From positions 1-13,567 of the forward strand of contig JADZFO010000014.1 of NCBI GenBank assembly GCA_020849855.1: a stretch of 13,567 bases of DNA. Reading direction: 5' to 3'. Below, in pieces: positions 7,336-13,565 of this stretch; position 1 is the stretch's first letter, and each line of letters starts with the position of its first letter. The DNA is from a bacterium. GTDB taxonomy: Bacteria; 4484-113; JAFGCY01. Position numbers and translations under genes: made by a program. Below the pieces are notes generated by a model. The model ran no database searches, was not told the DNA's origin, and saw only the letters and a list, made by a program, of their open reading frames with translations.

Positions 7336-7977
7336 TTAGAACAGCACGTCCAGCACGCGGCTCAGGAAGCCCGGCTTGGACTTCTTGCTGAGCTGGCCGG
7401 CGCCGACGTACTCAATCTCCGCGTCAGCCACCAGGTCGCTGTCGATCATGCGCTCCTGGTCCAGGTCCCGCGGGTCGATCACACCGCGCACCACCACGGT
7501 CTGCGTTTCGGCATTGATCTTCACGTTCTTGCGGCCCTCGATGACCAGCATCCCGCTGCTCAGCCGCTCAACCACCATCGCGGTCACCACCGCGTCCATC
7601 CGCATCGAGCGGTCCGTTGAACCGCTGTCCTTGAATTCACCTTTGTTGTCGCTGCTGATGCCGCCGGGGCTGAAGAGGTCCAGGGCCTTGCCCAGCAGCT
7701 TGCCAAAGAGGCCGCCGTCCTTGTTCAGGCTCACGTCCTGCTTGGACTGGTCCTTGGTCGACACAGACAGGTCAACCGTGGCGGTGCTCTTCTCCCGGAT
7801 GCGGACCTTGATCACCTCGCCGACCTCAACAGAGGGCAAGTGGGTGGCATAGAGGCCCTGCTTGCTGGCGTCGCTCTCGTTGTCCACGCTCAGCAGGCTG
7901 TCGGCCCGGGCGGCGCCGCTGAGGGCGGCCCAGCAAAGGATCGCAAGCAGGATTGTCTTGTTGCGCAGGCTGTCCAT
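7336..7977 (-). CDS. flgH: Flagellar L-ring protein FlgH
   Basis: Builds the outer-membrane L-ring, so the host should have an outer membrane. 213 aa. The FlgH signature is clear: EFKDSGSTDRSMRMDAVVTA, MLVIEGRKNVKINAETQ, VVRGVIDPRDLD and the end FLSRVLDVLF. The N-terminus is a signal peptide (hydrophobic 9-21) with a type-I-like site ARA-DS after residue 25. The only nearby cysteine, Cys15, sits inside the hydrophobic core after AIL and is not a canonical lipobox, unlike the lipoprotein FlgH of enterobacteria. The ATG overlaps the flgA stop by one base (TGATG), indicating coupled translation. Confidence 0.96.
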   Translation of the reverse strand: MDSLRNKTILLAILCWAALSGAARADSLLSVDNESDASKQGLYATHLPSVEVGEVIKVRIREKSTATVDLSVSTKDQSKQDVSLNKDGGLFGKLLGKALDLFSPGGISSDNKGEFKDSGSTDRSMRMDAVVTAMVVERLSSGMLVIEGRKNVKINAETQTVVVRGVIDPRDLDQERMIDSDLVADAEIEYVGAGQLSKKSKPGFLSRVLDVLF

Positions 7978-8804
7978 CAGCGTGCTCCCTCGGCTTCCAC
8001 CAGGACTGCGGGCCCCTCCACCAGCATGCCGCTGAAGCGGGCGTTGTCGCCCAGGCGCTTCACCGTGACCCGCTGGCCCACGTAGGCATTGCCCTGGGCC
8101 ACGCCCTGCGCGCTCATCGTCACGCCGGGGCCTTCAAGCACCAGGCTGATGGTGTCGCCGCGCTGGACATCCCAGGCCTTCTGCACGCGGCTGGCATAGA
8201 GCAGGTCGCCCTGATGCAGCCGGGTGCGGGTCATGAAGCCCTCCAGCTCACCCGCGTCGACGATCAGCGGGCTGCCGGCAGGCAGAAGCTGGGTGCTGGT
8301 CTCAAGCCAGGCCGGGTCCAGCAGGCTGCGGGCCTCAACATCCCTCAGCACAGTGACCGCGGTCACTTCGAACTCCACGAAGCGCTTGAGCTGCAGGGTG
8401 CCCACCAGGCGGCCGTCATAGATGAAGCGCACGCTCTCGGGCAGCCAGTCACCGGGCCGGGTCTCCTGGCGCAGCTCGACCTTGTCATAGCTCTCGGGCA
8501 GGCGCGGGCGCGGGGCGTCCTCCTTCTGGCGGATGATCACGTCCACGCCCAGGCGGTCCTGGGTCTGGTACTCGACTTCCTTGTAGATCAGCCTGAGCTG
8601 CTCGTCGGTGGCCTCGGAGCTGTTCGCCGGCGCCACCTTGACCAGGGCCAGCAGCACACAGGCCACGCCCAGCGCCAGACCCGCCAGCGCGTTATAGGAG
8701 TGCCTGCGGTTGCGCTCCGCGGCAGCGGCCATCTGGCGGCTGACTTCCTCAGCGGCCTCCAGGCTGATGGTTTCCCATTTTGAGATGTTCGGTATCTTGA
8801 GCAT
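7977..8804 (-). CDS. flgA: FlgA, P-ring assembly chaperone, with an N-terminal membrane anchor
   Basis: FlgA is the periplasmic chaperone for P-ring assembly. The C-terminal half (about residues 135-275) is the SAF/FlgA-type domain: TAVTVLRDVEARSLL, the loop LLPAGSPLIVDAGELEG, then RLHQGDLLYASRVQ, VQRGDTISLVLEGPGVTMSA, GVAQGNAYVGQRVTVKR and FSGMLVEGPAVLV, the usual ending. I start at the ATG at 8804, which follows GGGGGAAAGTG like other genes of this operon; a GTG at 8849 adds 15 residues but lacks a ribosome-binding site. From 8804 the protein has about 38 charged residues before a single hydrophobic segment (about 38-58). It therefore looks membrane-anchored with a cytoplasmic tail rather than having an ordinary cleavable signal peptide. 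It overlaps flgH by one base. Confidence 0.88.
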   Translation of the reverse strand: MLKIPNISKWETISLEAAEEVSRQMAAAAERNRRHSYNALAGLALGVACVLLALVKVAPANSSEATDEQLRLIYKEVEYQTQDRLGVDVIIRQKEDAPRPRLPESYDKVELRQETRPGDWLPESVRFIYDGRLVGTLQLKRFVEFEVTAVTVLRDVEARSLLDPAWLETSTQLLPAGSPLIVDAGELEGFMTRTRLHQGDLLYASRVQKAWDVQRGDTISLVLEGPGVTMSAQGVAQGNAYVGQRVTVKRLGDNARFSGMLVEGPAVLVEAEGAR

Positions 8805-8870
8805 CACTTTCCCCCAATGTTCCTTTTCCGTTCCAGGCTGCCGGCTCACCGCCGGACTAGTGCTTCATCC

Positions 8871-9659
8871 TTAGCGCTTCAGGTTCACCGCGACCTGCAG
8901 CATGTCGTCGCTGGTCTGCACGCTCTTGCTGTTGGCTTCGAAGGCGCGCTGGCTGACGATGAGCTGGACCAGCTGGTCCACTACTGATACGTTGGAGTTC
9001 TCATAGCTGCCCTGCAGGATCATGCCGAAGCCCTCGCTGCCGGGGGTGCCGACGATCTCTTCTCCGGTGGCATCAGTCGCCGTGAAGAGGTTGTTGCCGA
9101 TGGACCTCAGACCCTGCGGGTTGGAGAAGCGCACCAGCTCGATGGTGCCGACGGGTTCCTGCGCGCTGTCGTCGTTGTTGATGGTCACCAGGACCGTGCC
9201 GTCCTGGGTGATGGTCACGCCGGTGGCATCAGCCGGAATGGTGATCGGCGGGTCCAGCAGGAAGCCCTGGTTGGTCACGACGCTGCCGTTGGTGTCGCGG
9301 CGGAAGGTGCCGTCGCGGGTATAAGCGGTCTGGCCGTTGGCGTTGATCCTGAAGAAGCCCTCGCCCATGATCATCATGTCCAGGGGCTGGCCGCTCTCAA
9401 TCGGGCTGCCGCTGCGCAGGTCGATGGTCGTGCCCACGGCCTTGACGCCGAGGCCCACCTGCAGCGGCGTGGGCCACTGGGTTCCGGTGGCCGAGGTGCC
9501 GCCGGCCGTGCGAAGCTGCTGGTAGAGGAGGTCCGAGAACTCGGCGCTGGAGCCCTTGAAGCCGGCGGTGTTGACGTTGGCCAGGTTGTTGCTGACCACG
9601 TCGATGCGGAACTGCTGCCCCGCCATACCGCTCGCCCCGGTGAAGAGTGAACGCATCAT
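8871..9659 (-). CDS. flgG: Flagellar distal rod protein FlgG
   Basis: Forms the distal rod that passes through the P- and L-rings encoded downstream. 262 aa, the canonical length. The N-terminal rod motif VSNNLANVNTAGFKGSSAEF is present, along with the early LFTGASGMAGQQ, the mid-protein signature GEGFFRINANGQTAYTRDGTF, and the C-terminal helix LVQLIVSQRAFEANSKSVQT ending MLQVAVNLKR. It begins ATGATG after GGGAGATAAAGGGAA. No signal peptide, as expected for a protein exported by the flagellar type III system. It lies 40 bases downstream of flgF. Confidence 0.97.
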   Translation of the reverse strand: MMRSLFTGASGMAGQQFRIDVVSNNLANVNTAGFKGSSAEFSDLLYQQLRTAGGTSATGTQWPTPLQVGLGVKAVGTTIDLRSGSPIESGQPLDMMIMGEGFFRINANGQTAYTRDGTFRRDTNGSVVTNQGFLLDPPITIPADATGVTITQDGTVLVTINNDDSAQEPVGTIELVRFSNPQGLRSIGNNLFTATDATGEEIVGTPGSEGFGMILQGSYENSNVSVVDQLVQLIVSQRAFEANSKSVQTSDDMLQVAVNLKR

Positions 9660-9699
9660 TTCCCTTTATCTCCCTGCGGCACCGCCGCATGTCCAAGTC

Positions 9700-10536
9700 T
9701 TACTGGTTGGCCTGTCGGCCGATCTGGTTCGCTGCCAGGTTAAGCAGGCTGTCCTGCGTCTGGATCAGCTTCTGCGAAGCTTCGAAGTGCCGCATCTGCG
9801 AGATCAGCTCCACCAGACTGGTAACAGTGCTGGCGTTGCTGCCCTCCACGCAGCCGGCTTCGAGGCTGCAGCTGTCGTCAAGGCTGTTGCCCGCCGGGGC
9901 GCTGGCCCCGCTTTCGGTCTTGATTCGCCAGAGGTTGTCGCCGGCCTTCTCAAGCTGCTGCTGCGGGTCGTCAAAGGCGGCCAGGCTCAGGCGGCCAATC
10001 TGCTGTGTGCCGGCAAGCACATTGCCCGAGCTGTCAATCTCGACCTGCGCCGGCTCACTGATCACGACATCCCCGCCATCGCCCTGCACGCGGCGGCCCT
10101 GGTTATCCACCAGGAATCCGTCGCCGCTGATCTTGAGCTGGCCGGCGCGGGTATAGAAAACCTCGCCGGCGCCGGGGCCAGACTGCGGCACCACACGCAG
10201 CATCGAGACCAGGCCGGAGCCGAGTTCGTCGTTGATGGCAATGTCCAGGGGGTTGCCGGTATGCCGCAGGGCGCCGGGGCTGAAGTCACGCCATATCGAT
10301 GTATCCAGCACGCCGGCGTTGGTCACGCCGATGTACTGCGGCACGCTGTAGCCCCGGCTGTCCCGCGTTGACGGGTCGCCGGTGCGCCAGGTATGGATGC
10401 CGGGAGCAGAGGTATAGGTGAGCAGGTCGTTCTTGAAGCCGGCAGTGTCGACGTTCGCCAGATTATTGGCGGTGACAGCCGTCCGCTCCTCGATGGTGAG
10501 CATTCCGGCTGCGGCTGTGTAGAGGCCTCGCACCAT
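9700..10536 (-). CDS. flgF: Flagellar rod protein, FlgF type (FlgF/FlgG family)
   Basis: First gene of the minus-strand flagellar operon; proximal rod component exported by the flagellar type III system. 278 aa. It has the family start MVRGLYTAAAGMLTIEERT, the rod motif ANNLANVDTAGFKND, the central VFYTRAGQLKISGDGFLVDN and the C-terminal helix LVELISQMRHFEASQKLIQT followed by QDSLLNLAANQIG. Position before the canonical flgG and the weaker match make FlgF the best call; a FlgG paralogue is the alternative. A segment near residues 205-235 carries Cys223 and Cys229 (DDSCSLEAGC), unusual in this cysteine-poor family. A ribosome-binding site GGGAGAAAG precedes the ATG, and a FliA-type -10 lies just upstream. 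Confidence 0.92.
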   Translation of the reverse strand: MVRGLYTAAAGMLTIEERTAVTANNLANVDTAGFKNDLLTYTSAPGIHTWRTGDPSTRDSRGYSVPQYIGVTNAGVLDTSIWRDFSPGALRHTGNPLDIAINDELGSGLVSMLRVVPQSGPGAGEVFYTRAGQLKISGDGFLVDNQGRRVQGDGGDVVISEPAQVEIDSSGNVLAGTQQIGRLSLAAFDDPQQQLEKAGDNLWRIKTESGASAPAGNSLDDSCSLEAGCVEGSNASTVTSLVELISQMRHFEASQKLIQTQDSLLNLAANQIGRQANQ

Positions 10537-10556
10537 TTCACTTTCTCCCGCTGGTC

Positions 10557-10584
10557 TTATCGGCGCTCTGCTGTGCCGCCTTGA
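10557..10584 (-). promoter_or_regulatory. FliA (sigma-28) type promoter for flgF-flgG-flgA-flgH-flgI
   Basis: On the minus strand GCCGATAA (10564 down to 10557) is a perfect match to the sigma-28 -10 box. TCAA (10584-10581), 16 bases upstream, matches three of the four bases of the TAAA -35 core. A start about 7 nt downstream would give a leader of roughly 14 nt holding only GGGAGAAAG and the flgF start. Position in front of a flagellar operon strengthens the call. No binding evidence is available from sequence. Confidence 0.65.
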
Positions 10585-10621
10585 GGGGCCCGCAGGCTAA
10601 GCTTGGGTTAAAGAAGTCAGT

Positions 10622-10653
10622 CTTTGGAAAAAGCCAAAGCAGAGGCCCGATAG
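10622..10653 (+). promoter_or_regulatory. Hairpin and weak sigma-28-like motif upstream of cheR
   Basis: CTTTGG (10622-10627) and CCAAAG (10634-10639) form a perfect 6-bp inverted repeat around AAAAAG. Overlapping it, GAAA (10627-10630), a 15-base spacer and CCCGATAG (10646-10653) match the sigma-28 pattern TAAA-N15-GCCGATAA at three of four and six of eight bases. Either could control cheR, which starts 68 bases later. It could also be a binding site shared with the divergent flagellar promoter. Weak evidence on its own. Confidence 0.3.
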
Positions 10654-10721
10654 CGGCGATACAAATATGGTGGCGCAGGGACGCGCCGGCTACACATCAA
10701 ACAGCACAGGAGGTGCCTTGG

Positions 10722-11624
10722 ATGCCACTGAGCGGCATTATCGACCTGGACGCGGGGGAGAACATCAGCGCTGAGGCGCAGTTCCTCAGTAACCGTGACG
10801 ACTACATCAAGTTCATGGAACGCCTGTACCGCGAGGAAGGGATCGACCTCAGCCAGTACAAGCAGAACCAGATGCGCCGGCGGATCAACATGTCCATCCG
10901 CGCGTCGGGGCTGAAGGGCTACTGCGACTACCTCGACTCGGTCCGCAAGAGTGATGCCGAGTACCGCAAGTTCATCGACCGCATCACCATCAATGTGACC
11001 GAGTTCATGCGCAACCCGGAGAAGTACTCCCATCTTGAGAGCCGCTACCTGATCCCGATGCTCAAGCGCAAGCCGAACCTGAAGCTCTGGAGCGCGGGCT
11101 GTTCCAGCGGCGAGGAGCCCTATTCCCTGGCGCTGCTGCTGGAGAAGCACAACGCGCCGGCGGGGGCCAAGATCCTGGGCTGGGACTTCGACAAGAAGAT
11201 CCTCGACCGCGCCCGCGAGGGTATCTATGACGCCAAGACCCTGGCCCTGGTATCCAAGGACCAGCTCAAGCGTTACTTCACCGCGCTGCCCGACGGCCGC
11301 TATCAGGTCGGCCCGGAGCTGCGCCGGCGGGTCAGCTTTGAGCGCCACAACCTGCTGGAGGACAACTTCCCCGGCGGCGTGGACATCATCCTCTGCCGCA
11401 ACGTGGTGATCTACTTCAAGGACAAGGCCAAGGAAGATCTGTATGTGCGCTTTGCCCGCGCGCTGGACCCGGAAGGCGTGTTCATGATCGGAGCCTCCGA
11501 GCGCATTTCCAACATGGAGCAGGCCGGGCTGTTCAGCCCCGAGCCTTTCTTCTATGTGCGCAAGGAGTCCAGCATCGCCCGCGAGAAGCAGTCCCCGCGC
11601 CCGGCCAGACCTCTGGCCTCCTGA
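10722..11624 (+). CDS. cheR: Chemotaxis protein methyltransferase CheR
   Basis: Transfers methyl groups from S-adenosylmethionine to glutamates of chemoreceptors for sensory adaptation. 300 aa from the ATG at 10722, chosen because AGGAGGT (10708-10714) sits 7 nt upstream; a longer frame from 10581 has no such support. The N-terminal helical domain carries the basic stretch QMRRRINMSIRASG (50-63). The family motif ITINVTEFMRNPEKY (88-102) follows, then the SAM-binding motif WSAGCSSGEEPYS (123-135), the acidic loop GWDFD (153-157) and ILCRNVVIYF (223-232). No TPR domain or receptor-tethering pentapeptide is obvious; the last 20 residues are Pro/Arg-rich. It is divergent from the flagellar operon. 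Confidence 0.96.
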   Translation: MPLSGIIDLDAGENISAEAQFLSNRDDYIKFMERLYREEGIDLSQYKQNQMRRRINMSIRASGLKGYCDYLDSVRKSDAEYRKFIDRITINVTEFMRNPEKYSHLESRYLIPMLKRKPNLKLWSAGCSSGEEPYSLALLLEKHNAPAGAKILGWDFDKKILDRAREGIYDAKTLALVSKDQLKRYFTALPDGRYQVGPELRRRVSFERHNLLEDNFPGGVDIILCRNVVIYFKDKAKEDLYVRFARALDPEGVFMIGASERISNMEQAGLFSPEPFFYVRKESSIAREKQSPRPARPLAS

Positions 11625-11633
11625 GCTTTGCAG

Positions 11634-11675
11634 TAGAATCTGCGCTCCCAGATCGCGCAACCAGCGCGAGGTGAG
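11634..11675 (+). promoter_or_regulatory. lysS leader: -10-like box and hairpin at the ribosome-binding site
   Basis: TAGAAT (11634-11639) is a possible -10 box, sharing TAGAATCT with the lipoprotein promoter region. Just downstream TCGCGC (11653-11658) and GCGCGA (11664-11669) form a perfect 6-bp stem with loop AACCA. The 3' arm runs into the ribosome-binding site GAGGTGAG (11668-11675), 4 nt before the lysS ATG. Folding could limit ribosome access, but a regulator or ligand is not apparent. Confidence 0.4.
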
Positions 11676-11679
11676 AGCA

Positions 11680-13224
11680 ATGACAGAGGATCAAGAGCAG
11701 CAGGGCCACAGCGGCGGTCAGCCTGAAGGCGCGAGTCACAGCGAACTGCGCAGCATCAAGCTGGCCAAGCTTGCCGCGCTGCGCGAGGGCGGACGCGACC
11801 CTTACCGCCACGTGCGCTGGGACCGCACGCACAACTGCGGCGTCATCGCGCCGGACTTCGAGCAACTCGAGGGCAGCACGGTGGTGCTGGCCGGCCGCGT
11901 GATGAGCAAGCGCGACATGGGCAAGGCGGCCTTCCTGGACATCCAGGACGAGAGCGGCCGCGTGCAGCTCTACTTCAAGAAGGACAAGCTTGACGAAGCC
12001 CAGGGCGAGGGCAGCTTTGACGCGGCCATGCAGCTTGACCTCGGCGACATCCTCGGCGTGCGTGGCACGGTCTTCCGCACCCGCACCGGCCAGGCTAGTG
12101 TTGAGGTCCAGGCCTATGAGCTCCTGTGCAAGACCCTCGAGACCCTGCCCGAGAAGTGGCACGGCCTGACGGATACCGAGCAGCGTTTCCGCCAGCGCTA
12201 TGTTGACATGATCGTCAACCGCGAAAGCCTGGCCCGCCTGACCCAGCGCAGCCGCGCCGTGGCCGAGGTGCGGCGCTTCCTGGACCAGCGCGACTTCCTC
12301 GAAGTCGAAACGCCGGTGCTGCATGCCGTCTGCGGCGGCGCCACCGCCGAGCCCTTTGTCACGCACTGGAACGCGCTGAAGGCGGACTATTACCTGCGCA
12401 TAGCCCTGGAGCTGCACCTCAAGCGCCTGATCGTCGGCGGCATGGAGCGGGTCTACGAGATCGGCCGCGTCTTCCGCAACGAGGGCGTCAGCACGCGCCA
12501 CAACCCCGAGTTCACCATGCTGGAGCTCTACTGGGCCTATGTGGACTACAGCGACATCATGCAGCTCACGGAGGACCTGGTCGTGCATCTGGCCGACAAT
12601 GTCTTCCAGGCCCGCGAAGTGACCTATGGCGACTACGCGCTGAAGCTTGAGGCGCCCTTTGCGAAGATGACATTCAACGAGGCCCTCGGCCGCTATGCCG
12701 GCTGCACGCTTGCGGACCTGACCACACTGGAGCAGGTACGCGCGCAGGGCGAGCGCCTGGGCCTGCACATGCCCAGGGAAGCCGGCTATGAGAAGAGCCT
12801 TGACGAGATTTTCAAGGAAAAGGTCGAGCCGCACCTGATCCAGCCAACATTTATCTATGACTACCCCAAGGGCCTCAGCCCGCTGGCCAAGAGCATGCCG
12901 CGGGACATCGCGCGCGAGAAGGGCTACCCGGACGAGGTGGAGATCTGCTACCGCTTCGAGCTCTTCCTGGCCTGCATGGAGGTGGCCAACAGCTTCAGCG
13001 AGCTGAACGATCCCATCGACCAGCGCGCGCGCATGGAGGCCCAGGTGGCGGACAAGGCCGAGGGCATCGCCGAGGTGGACGAGGACTTTCTGACAGCCCT
13101 GGAATACGGCATGCCGCCGACCGGCGGACTCGGCGTCGGCATCGACCGCCTGGTGATGGTGCTGTCCGGCACGCCAAGCATCAGGGAAGTGCTGGCCTTC
13201 CCGCAGCTCAGGGATAAGAAGTAA
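11680..13224 (+). CDS. lysS: Lysyl-tRNA synthetase, class II
   Basis: Charges tRNA-Lys with lysine. 514 aa from the ATG at 11680, which has GAGGTGAG just upstream; the frame is open further back into cheR but without a better start. An anticodon-binding OB-fold spans about 65-150 (TVVLAGRVMSKRDMGKAAFL). Motif 1 is around FLEVETPVL (206-214). Motif 2 is RVYEIGRVFRNEGVSTRHNP followed by EFTMLELY (257-284). Motif 3 is GLGVGIDRLVMVLSGTPSIR near the C-terminus. Length and motifs are those of an intact enzyme. The stretch usually read GGA-x-ARPF-x-THHNAL appears here as GGATAEPFVTHWNAL, with Glu for Arg and Trp for His. It starts 55 bases after cheR and may have its own promoter. Confidence 0.97.
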   Translation: MTEDQEQQGHSGGQPEGASHSELRSIKLAKLAALREGGRDPYRHVRWDRTHNCGVIAPDFEQLEGSTVVLAGRVMSKRDMGKAAFLDIQDESGRVQLYFKKDKLDEAQGEGSFDAAMQLDLGDILGVRGTVFRTRTGQASVEVQAYELLCKTLETLPEKWHGLTDTEQRFRQRYVDMIVNRESLARLTQRSRAVAEVRRFLDQRDFLEVETPVLHAVCGGATAEPFVTHWNALKADYYLRIALELHLKRLIVGGMERVYEIGRVFRNEGVSTRHNPEFTMLELYWAYVDYSDIMQLTEDLVVHLADNVFQAREVTYGDYALKLEAPFAKMTFNEALGRYAGCTLADLTTLEQVRAQGERLGLHMPREAGYEKSLDEIFKEKVEPHLIQPTFIYDYPKGLSPLAKSMPRDIAREKGYPDEVEICYRFELFLACMEVANSFSELNDPIDQRARMEAQVADKAEGIAEVDEDFLTALEYGMPPTGGLGVGIDRLVMVLSGTPSIREVLAFPQLRDKK

Positions 13225-13230
13225 GATAAC

Positions 13231-13254
13231 CACCAAGACACCAAGACACCAAGG
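13231..13254 (+). repeat. Three tandem 8-bp repeats CACCAAGA/G before the GxxExxY gene
   Basis: CACCAAGA, CACCAAGA and CACCAAGG run end to end between the lysS stop and the next ATG. The last unit contains AAGG, 7 nt before that ATG, so the repeat also supplies the ribosome-binding site. I recall similar ACCACAAAGACACAAAGA-like runs ahead of GxxExxY genes in unrelated bacteria, but that is from memory and not checked. Function unknown. Confidence 0.8.
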
Positions 13255-13261
13255 AAATCCC

Positions 13262-13504
13262 ATGCAAGGCGAGACTTCGGTCTTTGATGAACGCCTGGAC
13301 GTGGCGGCACGAGTTGTTGTCAACTCTGCATATACAGTTCACAGAGCTTTGGGGCCTGGTTTGCTTGAGACCATCTATGAGCAGTGCCTAAGCCACGAGA
13401 TTCGCAAGGCGGGCTTGAAAGTCGAATGTCAGGTGGCTAGATGTGGCCGCCAAACAGGTTATTCAGTGCCGGAAGGCGCGATGTGGGTGGCAGATGGCCG
13501 ATAG
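13262..13504 (+). pseudogene. GxxExxY-family protein, truncated by IS insertion
   Basis: The first 60 codons (to 13441) are native: after a short lead comes VVNSAYTVHRALGPGLLETI followed by YEQCL, containing the family-defining GLLETIY (G-x-x-E-x-x-Y), then HEIRKAGLKVECQVA. Members normally run to about 125-135 aa and are assigned to a PD-(D/E)XK nuclease-like fold of unknown role. Here the IS enters at 13442 and the frame ends after 20 IS-derived codons at 13504, so the catalytic half is lost and the gene is probably dead. GC of the native part is about 53% by count, against about 67% in a sample of neighbouring lysS, hinting at acquisition. Its start has AAGG within the upstream repeat. Confidence 0.85.
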
Positions 13505-13565
13505 CACTGTGTGGTCGAGTGGAATTGTATCTTGAACAATAACTCTTCAGGGCTTCACATCTTTC
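13437..13565 (-). CDS. IS481-family transposase, C-terminal fragment with target-derived stop
   Basis: Minus-strand copy of the left-edge transposase fragment: the same 41 residues ending NNLFGGH, then Ile and a TAG stop at 13439-13437. The codons CAC-ATC-TAG straddle the element tip: only CAC and the A of ATC belong to the IS, while TCTAGC is the insertion target. The transposase thus takes its stop from the CTAG target. The 5' part, including the catalytic triad, lies beyond the contig end. Confidence 0.8.
   Translation of the reverse strand, partial: ERCEALKSYCSRYNSTRPHSAIGHLPPTSRLPALNNLFGGHI

Noticed and set aside
11603-11618. GGCCAG-ACCT-CTGGCC hairpin as a terminator of cheR
   Set aside because: It lies inside the last codons of cheR, has only a 6-bp stem and no following U-tract.
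13231-13254. CRISPR-like repeat array
   Set aside because: Units are only 8 bp, directly abutting, with no spacers and no cas genes nearby.
13442-13504. The last 20 codons of the GxxExxY frame as a genuine C-terminus
   Set aside because: These bases are identical to the other IS end and are antisense to the transposase, so they are not native to the gene.
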